Positions 24,926 to 34,887 of a DNA stretch of 64,000 bases are shown here, piece after piece. This stretch comes from Leptolinea sp. Its GTDB lineage: Bacteria > Chloroflexota > Anaerolineae > Anaerolineales > Anaerolineaceae. The position numbers and the translations under genes are program-made. A model generated the notes under the pieces. That model did not search any database and was not told the DNA's origin. It saw only the letters and a program-made list of their open reading frames with translations. Positions within the stretch are counted from its first letter, which is position 1. Every line of letters begins with the position of its first letter. Location: the NCBI GenBank assembly GCA_012798535.1, contig JAAZMZ010000003.1, positions 1 through 64,000 on the forward strand. Reading direction: 5' to 3'.

Positions 24926-26896
24926 GTGAATCCATTCGTCCGGGGATTTAAAACGATCCAGCAGACAGGGCTTACACCGGTTCTTCAGCTCGCGTTATAC
25001 CGGTTTGGCCTGATCACCGGGCATTACAAACGGTTGACTCCGGCTGGTGGACGGCGGAACGAAGGAATCGAACCTGTCTGGTCGGATAAACGGTCCGCGT
25101 TTTCCGATTCGGCGCTGACTGATTTTTTCAGAAAGCACCCGGAGACGGCGGAACAATGCCGCGTTGAAGCTGAAACAATCCTCTCCGGCAAATGCCGGGT
25201 CTATGGCAATCGGTGGGTGGATATCTTTCGCGATGATGTGGATTTTACCCGGCACTGGACGGATTACGAAAAAGGCAAAGTTTCGCTTCTTGAAAAGGAT
25301 ATAAAAGACATCTGGGAACCGGCCCGCCTTGGCTGGGTGTTCACGCTGGCGCGGGCAAAAGCTGCCGGCCATGACCTTACCCTTGGTCAAAGGTCGTGGT
25401 CATTGCTGGAAAAATTCTTAAACCAAAATCCGGTGAACTGCGGGCCAAACTGGATGAACGGGCAGGAAGTGGCGATACGTATCCTTGCCCTGGTCTTCTT
25501 TTATGAGGTGTTTCAGGAGGATCCCGGTATGCCCGGCGGCTGGGAACAGACTCTGGCGCAGGCGGTGGTAGACCACGCCCGGCGGATTCCTCCCACACTG
25601 GTATATGCTTATAGCCAGCAAAACAACCACCTTTTGGTAGAAGCGGCCGGATTGTACACAGCCGGGGTATTCCTTCCGGATTTTTCAGAAGCGGCGGGGT
25701 GGCGGAATTCCGGTTGGGATACGTTTCACACCGCGTTGAGTGCCCAGATTCAGGAAGATGGCACCTATGCCCAGTTTTCGACCAATTACCACCGGTTGAT
25801 GCTACAAACCGCCCTGTGGATGAAAGCTCTCAGCCTGCGGGCGGGGGATGATTTTCCCGCGAGCAGCATGGAGAAACTGGCGGCTGCTACCCGCTGGCTG
25901 GCAGATCTGACCGACTCGGCAACCGGCCGGGTGCCGAATTATGGACACAATGACGGCGCGTATATCCTGCCGCTGACTGGAAAGGAATTTACCGATTATC
26001 GGCCGGTGGTTCAAACAGCCCTGTACTTTTTCGAACCAGATCAGGCTGTGGAGGCCGGTGATGAAATGCCCCTTTGGTTCGAGTGGCTGGCTGGCCGGCG
26101 GCCTAATCAGGTCGTTACCCGGGAGAAGAACACACCCCGGCAGTGCTACCGGAAGCTCGAAAACGGAGATACCAGCGCGATCCTGTTCTCGCCACGATTC
26201 GACCGGCGACCGGGGCAGGCGGATTTACTGCATCTCGAATTCTGGCGTAATGGCCAGGCACTACTTCTGGATGCTGGAACATACCGCTATAACGCTGATC
26301 CCCCCTGGCAAAATGCCCTGGCGCGTACCGGCGTGCATAACACGTTGACCGTCAATTTGGTCGACCAGATGCACAAAGCCGGCCGTTTTCTTTGGTTGGA
26401 TTGGCCTGTGTCCTGCTGGGTTGATGATCCTGTTCCAGGTGGTAGGATGACCGCCCGCCATAACGGCTACCAGCGCTTTGGTGTTACCCATGATAGAACT
26501 GTGCGGAAGCTCGAACATGGTCATTGGACAGTGGTGGATCGGTTACTTCCGGTCAGGAAGGCCGGGAAACCATTGGTGAACGTTTGCCTGCAATGGCTGA
26601 TGTCGGTGAAAGAATGGCATATCAGCCCGGAAGGACTGTTGACGGTCGCGGATGGTCTCGTGATCAAACCGGGTCAGGCGCCTGGTGATGATGGCAGACC
26701 GATGATACCTGAATATCAGTTGATCATAGCCGGTGAAGCTGTTTGTTCGAGCCACGGCTGGCCTGTGCAGGATGATCTTTCCACGCTGGGCTGGTACTCG
26801 CCGACCTACGGAACGAAGGTCCCGGCGCTGTCTTTTCGCATACACTACCGCGGAAACGCTCCTCTTTCCATTCTGACGGATTTCATAGTCTGTTAG
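24926..26896 (+). CDS. Heparinase II/III-family protein
   Basis: A 656-residue protein with GTG start. The N-terminal alpha/alpha toroid contains NWMNGQEVAIRILAL, the QQNNHLLVEAAGLY active-site segment and YAQFSTNYHRLMLQTALW with a candidate catalytic Tyr. A C-terminal beta-sandwich (from about 420) has LHLEFWRNGQALLLDAGTY and GVHNTLTVN. Family enzymes cleave uronic-acid polysaccharides by beta-elimination. In biosynthetic clusters they may trim or modify the product, like alginate lyase in alginate loci. No signal peptide is visible, so its site of action is uncertain. Confidence 0.88.
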   Translation: MNPFVRGFKTIQQTGLTPVLQLALYRFGLITGHYKRLTPAGGRRNEGIEPVWSDKRSAFSDSALTDFFRKHPETAEQCRVEAETILSGKCRVYGNRWVDIFRDDVDFTRHWTDYEKGKVSLLEKDIKDIWEPARLGWVFTLARAKAAGHDLTLGQRSWSLLEKFLNQNPVNCGPNWMNGQEVAIRILALVFFYEVFQEDPGMPGGWEQTLAQAVVDHARRIPPTLVYAYSQQNNHLLVEAAGLYTAGVFLPDFSEAAGWRNSGWDTFHTALSAQIQEDGTYAQFSTNYHRLMLQTALWMKALSLRAGDDFPASSMEKLAAATRWLADLTDSATGRVPNYGHNDGAYILPLTGKEFTDYRPVVQTALYFFEPDQAVEAGDEMPLWFEWLAGRRPNQVVTREKNTPRQCYRKLENGDTSAILFSPRFDRRPGQADLLHLEFWRNGQALLLDAGTYRYNADPPWQNALARTGVHNTLTVNLVDQMHKAGRFLWLDWPVSCWVDDPVPGGRMTARHNGYQRFGVTHDRTVRKLEHGHWTVVDRLLPVRKAGKPLVNVCLQWLMSVKEWHISPEGLLTVADGLVIKPGQAPGDDGRPMIPEYQLIIAGEAVCSSHGWPVQDDLSTLGWYSPTYGTKVPALSFRIHYRGNAPLSILTDFIVC

Positions 26897-26899
26897 AAT
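26891..26899 (+). promoter_or_regulatory. Extended -10 element just before the GT4 gene
   Basis: TGTTAGAAT ends only six bases before the GTG start at 26906. Transcription from it would begin at or next to the start codon, giving a leaderless mRNA. It overlaps the stop of the heparinase-family gene. A partial -35 (CTGACG, 26873-26878) lies 15 bases upstream. Confidence 0.4.
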
Positions 26900-26905
26900 A
26901 ATCCC

Positions 26906-28147
26906 GTGCATATTCTTATTATTCACCAGGCTTTTTCCTCCCTGAACAACCCGGGTGGAACGCGGCATTATGAAATGGCCTGCTACCTTCGTGAAAAGGG
27001 ACACCAGGTGACGGTGATCGCCAGTCCGGTCAACTATTTAACCGGCAAGTTCGACGGCCGCATGAAATGGCTCGACCGGCAGACAGATGATAACGGGATT
27101 GAGATTATCCGCGCGTTCACATATGCCGCCTGGCACCGCAGTTTTCTTCACCGGATCATCACCTTTTTTAGTTTCATGATCTCATCCTTCTTTGCCGCCC
27201 TTTCAGTAGAGAAGGTCGATATTATCTGGGGCACATCTCCGCCGATCTTTCAGGGGGTGACAGCCTGGCTGGCGGCACGCCTGAAAGGCGCCGTTTTTCT
27301 TTTTGAAGTGCGTGATCTGTGGCCGGAGTTTGCCATCGCGATGGGTGTGATCAAGAGCCCGGTCATCATCTGGCTTTCCCGCAGGCTGGAAAGATTTCTG
27401 TATACACACGCCGATCAGGTGATCGTCAACTCGCCCGGATTCATAAGACCGGTGATGGACAGAGGTTCGAAGAATGTCCGCCTGATCCCCAATGGAGCCG
27501 ATCTTTCCATGTTCGTGTCGGACCGGGGAGAGGATCAGAAAGCAGCCTGGGGATTAGCCGGCAAGACAATCATCCTTTATGCCGGAGCGCACGGAATTTC
27601 GAACGATCTTGCCACGGTTTTGCAGGCCGCGAATCTCATCCGAGAACGCCGGGATATCGCTTTTGTCTTTATCGGAGATGGAAAAGAGAAAGCCAACCTT
27701 TTGGAACGGGCCCGTACACTCGACCTCCCCAATGTTAAATTCCTGCCATCTGTAACAAAGCAGGAGATCGCCGGAGTCTATGCTGCCGCGGATATTTGCC
27801 TGGCTATTCTCAAACCACTAGAATGGTATAAAACCACCTACCCGAACAAGGTCTTTGATTCCATGGCGGCGGGAAAACCCGTACTGTTGTGCATCGATGG
27901 AGTGATCCGTGATCTGGTGGAAAAAGCGGATGCGGGTGTTTTTGTCCAACCCGGTGACCCGGCTGGATTGGCAGCCGCGGCAGTCAAACTGGCGGATGAT
28001 CCAGCCTGCCGGGCAAGAATGGGGCAGAATGGAAAAAGAATGATCGAACAGGAATTTTCACGAAAAGGGATCACTGATTCGTTTTTGGATCTGCTGGAAG
28101 AGCTCAGGAGGGAACATGGAAGAAAAAATACTGGTGGTCGAAGATGA
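26906..28147 (+). CDS. GT4 glycosyltransferase (WbuB-like)
   Basis: A 413-residue GT-B enzyme starting at GTG. The N-terminal half has [23 protein letters not shown], and [15 protein letters not shown] with EVRDLWPE at about 127-138, landmarks of the WbuB group that transfers N-acetyl-fucosamine-type sugars. The C-terminal donor domain shows [25 protein letters not shown] and the [15 protein letters not shown] segment containing the E/S-type nucleotide contact. It follows the heparinase-family gene by nine bases. Its last 32 bases also encode the start of the response regulator gene. The specific donor sugar is uncertain. Confidence 0.92.
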   Translation: MHILIIHQAFSSLNNPGGTRHYEMACYLREKGHQVTVIASPVNYLTGKFDGRMKWLDRQTDDNGIEIIRAFTYAAWHRSFLHRIITFFSFMISSFFAALSVEKVDIIWGTSPPIFQGVTAWLAARLKGAVFLFEVRDLWPEFAIAMGVIKSPVIIWLSRRLERFLYTHADQVIVNSPGFIRPVMDRGSKNVRLIPNGADLSMFVSDRGEDQKAAWGLAGKTIILYAGAHGISNDLATVLQAANLIRERRDIAFVFIGDGKEKANLLERARTLDLPNVKFLPSVTKQEIAGVYAAADICLAILKPLEWYKTTYPNKVFDSMAAGKPVLLCIDGVIRDLVEKADAGVFVQPGDPAGLAAAAVKLADDPACRARMGQNGKRMIEQEFSRKGITDSFLDLLEELRREHGRKNTGGRR

Positions 28148-28832
28148 AATATCACTGCAGGAAACCCTGGCCTATAACCTGAAAAAGCAGGGTTACGCCG
28201 TTTACACGGCCTCCACCGGCGGACAGGCGCTTAAATCGGCCAGAGAGCTTAAGCCTGATCTGATTCTTCTGGATATCATGCTGCCTGAAATGGACGGTTT
28301 TGAAGTTTGCCGGACTCTGCGGCAGGAAATGAATACCCCGGTGTTGATGCTTACCGCGCGGGATGATGAGATCGATCGGGTCGTTGGTTTGGAAGTGGGT
28401 GCGGATGATTATCTGACAAAGCCGTTCAGTATGCGTGAATTGCTGGCACGGGTAAAAGCCATGCTGCGGCGGGTGCGATTGATCCGTGAAGATGCGGAGG
28501 CAAAGTCTACCGCCCAGGATTCGCATAGTGGAGGAATACTCACTTTCGGAAATCTGGAAATCAACCCGACGAGACGGGAAATCCTCTTTGACAGCAAGCC
28601 ACTCGCGTTGAAGCCCAAAGAATACGAATTACTGCAATACCTGGCTGTGCACCGCGGTCAGGCTTTAACCCGGGATACCATTCTTGAAAAAGTCTGGGGT
28701 TGGGATTTCATCGGCGACAGCCGGACAGTGGACGTGCATATCCGCTGGCTGCGAGAGAAAATCGAAAAAGACCCGGCCAAACCGCAACGCATTGTAACGG
28801 TTCGGGGTGCCGGTTACCGTTTTGAAGGATGA
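28116..28832 (+). CDS. phoB: PhoB/PhoP-like response regulator
   Basis: A 238-residue OmpR-family regulator. Receiver residues: Glu9-Asp10-Glu11, phosphoacceptor Asp53 in [12 protein letters not shown], Thr80 and Lys102 in [11 protein letters not shown]. The winged-helix domain ends in [13 protein letters not shown]. The ATG is backed by CAGGAGGGAAC, a strong ribosome site lying inside the end of the GT4 gene. It is followed by a PhoR-like kinase and then by pst genes, so control of the phosphate response is very likely. Confidence 0.9.
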   Translation: MEEKILVVEDEISLQETLAYNLKKQGYAVYTASTGGQALKSARELKPDLILLDIMLPEMDGFEVCRTLRQEMNTPVLMLTARDDEIDRVVGLEVGADDYLTKPFSMRELLARVKAMLRRVRLIREDAEAKSTAQDSHSGGILTFGNLEINPTRREILFDSKPLALKPKEYELLQYLAVHRGQALTRDTILEKVWGWDFIGDSRTVDVHIRWLREKIEKDPAKPQRIVTVRGAGYRFEG

Positions 28833-28835
28833 TCT

Positions 28836-30593
28836 ATGCGTTATTCGTTGATCACACGTTTTGCTTTACCTTATATCGCCCTGATCCTGGCTGTGATGGG
28901 CGGTTTGAGCCTGGTCGTCTCTTATTCACTCCGGAATTCCTACACGGATAATTTGAAAACCCGCCTTCTGGCTGAGACGCGCGGATTGGCCGAAGATATT
29001 GCCAACCATCTCGAAGCCGGGTTGCCGGAGGAAAAGCTGGAAGATATCGCCACCACGAATGCGCAACTCCTGGACTCGCGGGTCACTATTATTAAGTCTG
29101 ACGGTACCGTGGTGGGTGAATCTCAGACTACTCCAGCCGAAATGGAGAATCACCTGCAGCGGGCAGAGGTGCAATCCGCATTAAAAGGTACAGAGGCTAC
29201 CGCTACACGAATTTCCAGTACACTGGGAAAGCAATATCTGTATGCTGCTGTTCCGGTCAATGTCAATGGCCAGGTTGTCGTCGTGGCTCGACTGGCGATT
29301 CCCCTGACCGAAGTGGAATCCAGTGTATGGACGTTGAACAGGGCGTTTCTCATTGCCGCGGGGCTTGTTACCGGACTTGCCATCCTGTTGACCGTGATCA
29401 TCTCAAATTGGACCACCCGTCCGGTACGGCGGCTATCCAGCCAAATATTGAATTTGAAGCGAACACCCATTCAGGACAGCTCCCTGTTTGAAGAAAAAGA
29501 CGAGATTCACCGCCTGAACCAGGCGTTCAACAGTATGAGCCTGCAATTGCAGTCGCAGATCGATGAACTTACCGGCGAGCGGACGAAACTGGCGGCTGTA
29601 TTGAACAATATGGCCGATGGGATTCTGATCGCGGGTGAGGATGGCATTGTGCAATTGATAAACCCGGCGGCAGAGCGGATGTTCAAAACCACTGCCAATG
29701 AATCTCTGGGAAAGACTCTTGTGGAAGTAGTCCGGCATCACCAGCTTGTCGAATTATGGCAGCGCTGCAAAGAGACAGGGGAACCACAGACGGCCAGTTA
29801 TGAAATCAGCCTAGAGAAAATATTCGTGCAAGCCGGGGCCACACCCATGGATTCGGGTATGCCCGGAGCCGTGCTCTTGATTCTGCAAGATTTAACGCGC
29901 ATCCGCAAACTGGAATCGCTGCGTCGGGAATTTGTTTCCAATGTGTCGCATGAACTGCGAACCCCGCTGGCTTCCATGAAAGCCCTGACGGAGACCTTGC
30001 GGGAAGGTGCCATCGATGATCCGCCAGCCGCGCAACGTTTTCTGGGGCGGATGGATATTGAGATCGATACATTGACTCAGATGGTGGAGGAGCTTCTTGA
30101 ACTCTCCCGCATCGAATCAGGGCGTGTTCCTCTGGAACATCGACTGGTTCTTCCAGGAGAAATGGTCGACAAGGCTGTAGATCGGATGGTGCTGCAAGCG
30201 CAGCGCGCTGGTTTGACAATTGAAAAAAGCCTGGAAGAGGATGTACCCAGAGTATCAGTGGATTTCAACCGTATGGTGCAGGTCATCGTGAATCTGTTAC
30301 ACAATGCCATCAAATTTACTCTGCCCGGCGGGGTGATCACCTGCGGCGCCTATAAATCACCGGAAGGAGTGGTCTTTTTTGTTAAAGATACCGGTGTGGG
30401 TATCGATCCCGAATCGCTGCCGCGGATTTTCGAGCGTTTCTACAAGGCGGATAAAGCCCGGTCCGGCGGAGGAACAGGATTGGGACTCTCCATCGCACGA
30501 CATTTAGTAGAGGCGCATGGTGGCCGTATCTGGGCGGAAAGCCAGATCAATGAGGGGACAACCGTATCCTTTATTCTGCCACCAGCCGGATAG
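28836..30593 (+). CDS. phoR: PhoR-like sensor histidine kinase
   Basis: A 585-residue kinase: membrane helix at about 10-32, an extracytoplasmic region of about 130 residues, a second helix at about 170-190, HAMP, a PAS domain (about 250-355, NNMADGILIAGEDG) and HisKA with His372 in NVSHELRTPLAS. The ATPase part has NLLHNAIKFT, DTGVGIDP, FERFYKADK and GTGLGLSIA. This PAS-containing, two-helix layout matches the Gram-positive type PhoR more than the short E. coli form. Three bases separate it from phoB. In known systems PhoR reads phosphate status through PstSCAB-PhoU, all encoded directly downstream. Confidence 0.9.
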   Translation: MRYSLITRFALPYIALILAVMGGLSLVVSYSLRNSYTDNLKTRLLAETRGLAEDIANHLEAGLPEEKLEDIATTNAQLLDSRVTIIKSDGTVVGESQTTPAEMENHLQRAEVQSALKGTEATATRISSTLGKQYLYAAVPVNVNGQVVVVARLAIPLTEVESSVWTLNRAFLIAAGLVTGLAILLTVIISNWTTRPVRRLSSQILNLKRTPIQDSSLFEEKDEIHRLNQAFNSMSLQLQSQIDELTGERTKLAAVLNNMADGILIAGEDGIVQLINPAAERMFKTTANESLGKTLVEVVRHHQLVELWQRCKETGEPQTASYEISLEKIFVQAGATPMDSGMPGAVLLILQDLTRIRKLESLRREFVSNVSHELRTPLASMKALTETLREGAIDDPPAAQRFLGRMDIEIDTLTQMVEELLELSRIESGRVPLEHRLVLPGEMVDKAVDRMVLQAQRAGLTIEKSLEEDVPRVSVDFNRMVQVIVNLLHNAIKFTLPGGVITCGAYKSPEGVVFFVKDTGVGIDPESLPRIFERFYKADKARSGGGTGLGLSIARHLVEAHGGRIWAESQINEGTTVSFILPPAG

Positions 30594-30667
30594 GATTTTT
30601 TTCGAGATGCAGATTGGTCAGGAGGATTGGCTTAATCCCTGGTCTTTTATTGCATCCTAATCACTTC

Positions 30668-30706
30668 TTATTCATTTGTTAACATAGTCTTTCTTCCTCC
30701 TTAAAC
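30668..30706 (+). promoter_or_regulatory. Candidate PHO-box-like direct repeats upstream of pstS
   Basis: Four T-rich hexamers start exactly 11 bases apart: TTATTC at 30668, TTAACA at 30679, TTTCTT at 30690 and TTAAAC at 30701. Direct repeats with 11-base period are how PhoB and PhoP sites are built, and TTAACA is the known Bacillus PhoP repeat. Only one copy matches that motif exactly, so this is a candidate and not a firm call. It lies about 50 bases before the pstS start, after the phoR gene. Confidence 0.4.
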
Positions 30707-30755
30707 TTCTCAAGTTACGATAGGAGCAATAATAAAACTTCTAAGGAGTGAAGAA

Positions 30756-31796
30756 ATGCGTTCAAAAATCATGGTTGTTCTCTCTATTCTGGTGATTTCC
30801 AGTCTGTTTATGACCGGTTTCACCACCGCCGCCCCTGATGGTATGGCCGCGGCTGCCGTAACACCGACTGCAGTTCCGGCGAACTCAGACGTAAAAGAAA
30901 TCGAATTGCCCGATGTCGATCCATCCGCATTAAAAGGTGATATCTATTCAGCCGGTTCTTCAACCGTCGGTCCTCTATCTGAAGCTATCCAGGAACTATT
31001 TGTTCAGGACGGATTTTCCGGTGAAATTAAGAATGACATCATCGGAAGTGGTGGTGGATTCGAACGTTTCTGCAAGACGGGCGAGACAGACGTTGCTAAT
31101 GCCAGCCGAAAGATCAAAGATGAAGAGATTGCCAATTGTGCCAAGTTGAATCCGGCTCGCAAACCAATTGCTTTCCGTGTGGGAACTGATGCCATTACTA
31201 TCGTTGTCAATAAGAAAAATGAATTTCTGAAGAATGTCACCACCGAAGAACTTGGTAAGATCTTTTCTACAGCTGAAAAGTGGTCGGATGTCAATTCCAA
31301 GTGGCCTGCCCAGCCGATCAAGCGTTTCACTCCCGGCACTGACAGCGGCACCTTTGATTTCTTTGCCGAAATTGTCATCCAGAAACCGCAGAAACTCGAA
31401 AAATTGGATGATGCCAAGAAATTACTGCTGAATGCCAAGAATAACCAGGCTTCTGAAGATGATAACGTTTTGGTACAGGGTGTGGAAGGTGATCCATATG
31501 CCATTGGCTACTTCGGTTTCGCCTACTACCAGCAACAGAAAGACCGCTTGAATGCAGTTTCGGTCAACGAAATTGCTCCCAGTTTCGAGACGGCTGAATC
31601 TGGCAAGTATCTGCTTTCCCGCCCGCTGTTCATCTACTCAGACGCGGCTATCATGAAGGCCAAACCCCAGGTCGCCGGTTTCATCAACTACTATCTGACC
31701 AATGTTGACAAAGTCATCGACAAAGTTGGATATTTCCCGGCCAGCACCGAAGCTCTAAATCAAGCCAAACAGGCTTTCCTAGATGCCACAAAATAA
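30756..31796 (+). CDS. pstS: Phosphate ABC transporter substrate-binding protein PstS
   Basis: A 346-residue phosphate-binding protein. A signal peptide (about 1-26, MVVLSILVISSLFMTG core) is followed by a Thr/Pro/Ala spacer without lipobox, so it is probably secreted rather than a typical lipoprotein. The binding loops are visible: SAGSSTVGPLSEA (phosphate P-loop-like), GSGGGFERFCKTGETDVANASR, and PGTDSGTFDFFAE. A good ribosome site (AAGGAG) precedes the ATG. A stable hairpin follows the gene. It delivers phosphate to PstCA. Confidence 0.95.
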   Translation: MRSKIMVVLSILVISSLFMTGFTTAAPDGMAAAAVTPTAVPANSDVKEIELPDVDPSALKGDIYSAGSSTVGPLSEAIQELFVQDGFSGEIKNDIIGSGGGFERFCKTGETDVANASRKIKDEEIANCAKLNPARKPIAFRVGTDAITIVVNKKNEFLKNVTTEELGKIFSTAEKWSDVNSKWPAQPIKRFTPGTDSGTFDFFAEIVIQKPQKLEKLDDAKKLLLNAKNNQASEDDNVLVQGVEGDPYAIGYFGFAYYQQQKDRLNAVSVNEIAPSFETAESGKYLLSRPLFIYSDAAIMKAKPQVAGFINYYLTNVDKVIDKVGYFPASTEALNQAKQAFLDATK

Positions 31797-31829
31797 CATT
31801 TGACACCTGAAAAGGTTAGCTCATATCCA

Positions 31830-31861
31830 TTGACTGGTCTGTGGAAACACAGACCAGTCAA
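31830..31861 (+). other. Perfect 14-bp hairpin between pstS and pstC
   Basis: TTGACTGGTCTGTG (31830-31843) pairs perfectly with CACAGACCAGTCAA (31848-31861) around a GAAA tetraloop. No U-run follows, so it is not a normal terminator. Placed after the highly expressed binding-protein gene and before the permease gene, it most likely protects the 3' end of pstS mRNA or causes partial termination, giving more PstS than PstCAB. The role is inferred from known binding-protein operons. Confidence 0.7.
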
Positions 31862-31883
31862 ATCTGTAAGTACGGATTTGACA

Positions 31884-32849
31884 ATGCGCGAACAGACCAT
31901 GAATCGATCGCTTGTATCCATAAAAATGGACAAAGTACTCATCGTGCCAGATTTTCTGAAGAAAAAGAAACGCTGGAATGAAACCATTATCCAGAGCTTT
32001 CTGTTTTTCTGCGGATTTGTTTCCATTCTGACAACAATTGGGATTGTTTTCGAACTCGGAAAAGAATCCCTTTTATTTTTCTCTAACCCGGATGTGAACC
32101 TATTCGAGTTTTTCACCAATACCCGCTGGCAGCCTTCTATCGGTGAATTTGGCATACTGCCGCTGGCTACCTCAACGATATTGACTACACTCATCGCCAT
32201 GCTGGTCGCCTTGCCGGTAGGGTTATCGGCAGCGATTTTTTTAAGTGAATATGCCACGCCCCGAGCACGCAGCACGTTAAAACCAATTCTTGAAATTTTG
32301 GCTGGTGTGCCAACAGTAGTATACGGGTATTTCGCTCTGACCTTTATGACACCGGTATTGCGCGGTTTGTTTGGTGAGCAGAATGTGGAAATCTATAATA
32401 CACTTTCTGCCGGGCTGGTCATGGGGATCATGATCCTGCCTCTGGTCAGCTCGATGAGTGAAGACGCCCTGACAGCCGTTCCGCGGTCATTACGCGAAGC
32501 CGCCTACGGGCTGGGAAGCACCCGGCTGGAGACGGCCGTGCAGATCGTGGTCCCGGCCGCACTCTCCGGGATCATTGCCGCCTTCATCATCGCCATATCC
32601 CGGGCCATAGGTGAAACCATGATCGTAGCTATAGCGGCAGGTTCAGGGTCCAACTTCACATTCAATCCCTTTAAAGCCGCCGAAACCATGACGGGTTATA
32701 TCGCCCGCATCAGCGGTGGAGACGTGGGCTACGATACCCCTGATTACAACAGTATCTTTGCTATCGGTTTGGTGCTTTTCCTGGTGACGCTTGGTTTAAA
32801 TATCCTCAGCCGAAGGTTATCCGCCCGCTATCGCGAGGTGTATGAATGA
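31884..32849 (+). CDS. pstC: Phosphate ABC transporter permease PstC
   Basis: A permease of about 321 residues with six membrane helices and the ABC-permease EAA loop near [27 protein letters not shown]. Motifs such as [17 protein letters not shown] and [14 protein letters not shown] identify PstC. The frame stays open to a TTG at 31800, but that would put the pstS-pstC hairpin inside the gene, so the ATG at 31884 is chosen; ATGs at 31899 and 31926 are also possible. It overlaps pstA by ATGA. Confidence 0.93.
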   Translation: MREQTMNRSLVSIKMDKVLIVPDFLKKKKRWNETIIQSFLFFCGFVSILTTIGIVFELGKESLLFFSNPDVNLFEFFTNTRWQPSIGEFGILPLATSTILTTLIAMLVALPVGLSAAIFLSEYATPRARSTLKPILEILAGVPTVVYGYFALTFMTPVLRGLFGEQNVEIYNTLSAGLVMGIMILPLVSSMSEDALTAVPRSLREAAYGLGSTRLETAVQIVVPAALSGIIAAFIIAISRAIGETMIVAIAAGSGSNFTFNPFKAAETMTGYIARISGGDVGYDTPDYNSIFAIGLVLFLVTLGLNILSRRLSARYREVYE

Positions 32850-34078
32850 GTCCTCGATCAATCTCTGAATGTGATCAAAATGCGCATCTTCAAAAGCGCC
32901 ATCGTGATAGCAAGATCTGGCGCAGCATCTTCTTCCTTTCCACAGCCACCGCTCTCGTAGCTCTGGTTATTCTCATCTTGAGTATCGTCAATCAAGCTTT
33001 TGGTCTGGTTGTGGTGCAGGATTCAGTGCCACCTGAAAAACTGGCGTCCGTTCCACTGGAACAGGTGGAAAACACCGAATTGATCAAAATCTTGAAAAAG
33101 AACCTGACTAAAAACAGGTATAAGACAATTGACAGGGAACTGCCATTTACCGCCCGAACGCATACCGATCTTGTTGATCTGGTTATCGCCGAGATCATCA
33201 AACCGGTTGTCGTAGAAAGCTATCACCTGGATCGATCAATCATACAGCGGGAAAAAATATTGAAAGACGTCGCCGAGAAATACCCGAACGGCCGGGTGGA
33301 ATTCCACGCCTGGTTGAATCCGGAATTTATCACTCGCAGTATGTCCAGCACGCCTGAACTGGCGGGAGTGCGTACCGCGATCTTTGGTTCTCTCTGGATC
33401 ATTCTGATCACAATCATCGTGGCTTTTCCAACCGGTGTAGGAGCAGCGATTTATCTGGAAGAATATGCCACAGCGAACCGGATAAACCGGATCATCCAGA
33501 CTAATATTGACAACCTGGCCGGAGTGCCTTCGATTATCTACGGTATTTTGGGACTGGCTATTTTTGTTCGCGGACTCGGATTCTTTACCGGTGGTGGTTT
33601 TCTTGGGAATGGAGAATCTGGTGGCCGTACAATACTCTCCGCCGGATTGACGATGGCTTTATTGATCCTGCCCATCTTGATTATTAATGCGCAGGAAGCC
33701 ATCCGGGCTGTACCCAAATCTCTAAGAGAAGCCAGTTATGGCCTGGGCGCGACCAAATGGCAGACCATCTGGCATCATGTTCTACCCTCAGCGCTTCCCG
33801 GTATACTGACCGGGACCATTCTGGCCATTTCTCGCGCCATTGGCGAAACTGCTCCTTTGATCCTGGTGGGAGCGTCTTCCTTCATTAACAAGGATCCGAG
33901 CAGCGTTTTTTCGCGGTTCACGGCATTGCCCATCCAAATCTATAATTGGACGACCAGACCCCAGGACGAATTCAGGAATATCGCGGCGGCAGCCATTCTG
34001 GTATTATTAGTCCTATTACTATCTCTAAATGCGTTTGCCATTTTGATGCGCAACCGCTTTACCAGGCGGATCACATGA
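32846..34078 (+). CDS. pstA: Phosphate ABC transporter permease PstA, long form
   Basis: A 410-residue permease against about 280-300 for standard PstA. The C-terminal 260 residues are typical: [29 protein letters not shown], and the EAA loop [23 protein letters not shown], then [13 protein letters not shown]. The extra length is a soluble insert (about 50-175) between the first helix and the permease core, charged and without obvious motif. It probably lies outside the membrane. Long PstA forms are known in other bacteria. ATGA overlaps join it to pstC and pstB. Confidence 0.93.
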   Translation: MSPRSISECDQNAHLQKRHRDSKIWRSIFFLSTATALVALVILILSIVNQAFGLVVVQDSVPPEKLASVPLEQVENTELIKILKKNLTKNRYKTIDRELPFTARTHTDLVDLVIAEIIKPVVVESYHLDRSIIQREKILKDVAEKYPNGRVEFHAWLNPEFITRSMSSTPELAGVRTAIFGSLWIILITIIVAFPTGVGAAIYLEEYATANRINRIIQTNIDNLAGVPSIIYGILGLAIFVRGLGFFTGGGFLGNGESGGRTILSAGLTMALLILPILIINAQEAIRAVPKSLREASYGLGATKWQTIWHHVLPSALPGILTGTILAISRAIGETAPLILVGASSFINKDPSSVFSRFTALPIQIYNWTTRPQDEFRNIAAAAILVLLVLLLSLNAFAILMRNRFTRRIT

Positions 34079-34857
34079 CAGAACACCAGAATGTTGAAGC
34101 GATTATCAATACGGATGATTTGAGCATTTTTTACGGCAATTTTCGCGCAGTGAAAAATGTCGATCTGCAAATTCCTCCCAATAAAATCACTGCCATTATC
34201 GGGCCTTCGGGTTGTGGAAAAAGCACGGTTTTACGTGCGTTTAATCGGATGAATGACTTCATCCCTTCCTGCCGGGTCGAAGGAAAGATCACCTTTCAGG
34301 GATATAACATTTATGCGGAAGATGTGGATCCTGTCCAGGTCAGACAGAGAATTGGAATGGTTTTTCAAAAACCCAATCCCTTTCCCAAATCCATTTTTGA
34401 CAATGTCGCCTGGGGATTAAAGATCAACGGAATGAGGGGTGACCTGAGTGAACCGGTGGAGCAGGCCTTGAAACAGGCCGCACTCTGGGATGAAGTAAAA
34501 GATCATCTGAAGAAATCAGGATTATCGCTTTCTGGAGGCCAACAACAACGGCTTTGTATCGCACGCGCCCTGGCAGTAAAACCGGATATCATCCTGATGG
34601 ATGAACCCTGTTCGGCACTTGATCCCATTGCCACACTGAAAATCGAAGATCTGATGCGTGACCTGTCGCATAACTATACAATTATCATCGTCACCCACAA
34701 CATGCAGCAAGCAGCACGCGCGTCAGATTTTACGGCCTTCTTTACCATGGATCCTGACCGTGCAGGGGTCATGGTAGAATACGGTGAAACCAGTCACATC
34801 TTCACGAATCCGAAAGACAAACGGACAGAAGATTACATCACCGGGCGGTACGGGTAA
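34075..34857 (+). CDS. pstB: Phosphate ABC transporter ATPase PstB
   Basis: A 260-residue ATPase energising phosphate import. Walker A is GPSGCGKST, followed by the Q loop [15 protein letters not shown], the signature [17 protein letters not shown], Walker [14 protein letters not shown] and the H loop IIVTHNM. All are intact. The frame extends upstream into pstA, but the ATG at 34075, which overlaps the pstA stop by ATGA, gives the normal PstB length and start. Family identity is certain. Confidence 0.96.
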   Translation: MTEHQNVEAIINTDDLSIFYGNFRAVKNVDLQIPPNKITAIIGPSGCGKSTVLRAFNRMNDFIPSCRVEGKITFQGYNIYAEDVDPVQVRQRIGMVFQKPNPFPKSIFDNVAWGLKINGMRGDLSEPVEQALKQAALWDEVKDHLKKSGLSLSGGQQQRLCIARALAVKPDIILMDEPCSALDPIATLKIEDLMRDLSHNYTIIIVTHNMQQAARASDFTAFFTMDPDRAGVMVEYGETSHIFTNPKDKRTEDYITGRYG

Positions 34858-34887
34858 AGTTCGGGTGACAGAGAGCCAGGTGAATCT

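Noticed and set aside
31800-31883. TTG at 31800 as the start of pstC
   Set aside because: It would put the 14-bp hairpin inside the coding region and add 28 residues not seen in PstC.
33946-34074. Upstream extension of pstB into pstA
   Set aside because: The overlap would be over 130 bases. The ATG at 34075 overlaps the pstA stop by ATGA and gives normal PstB length.
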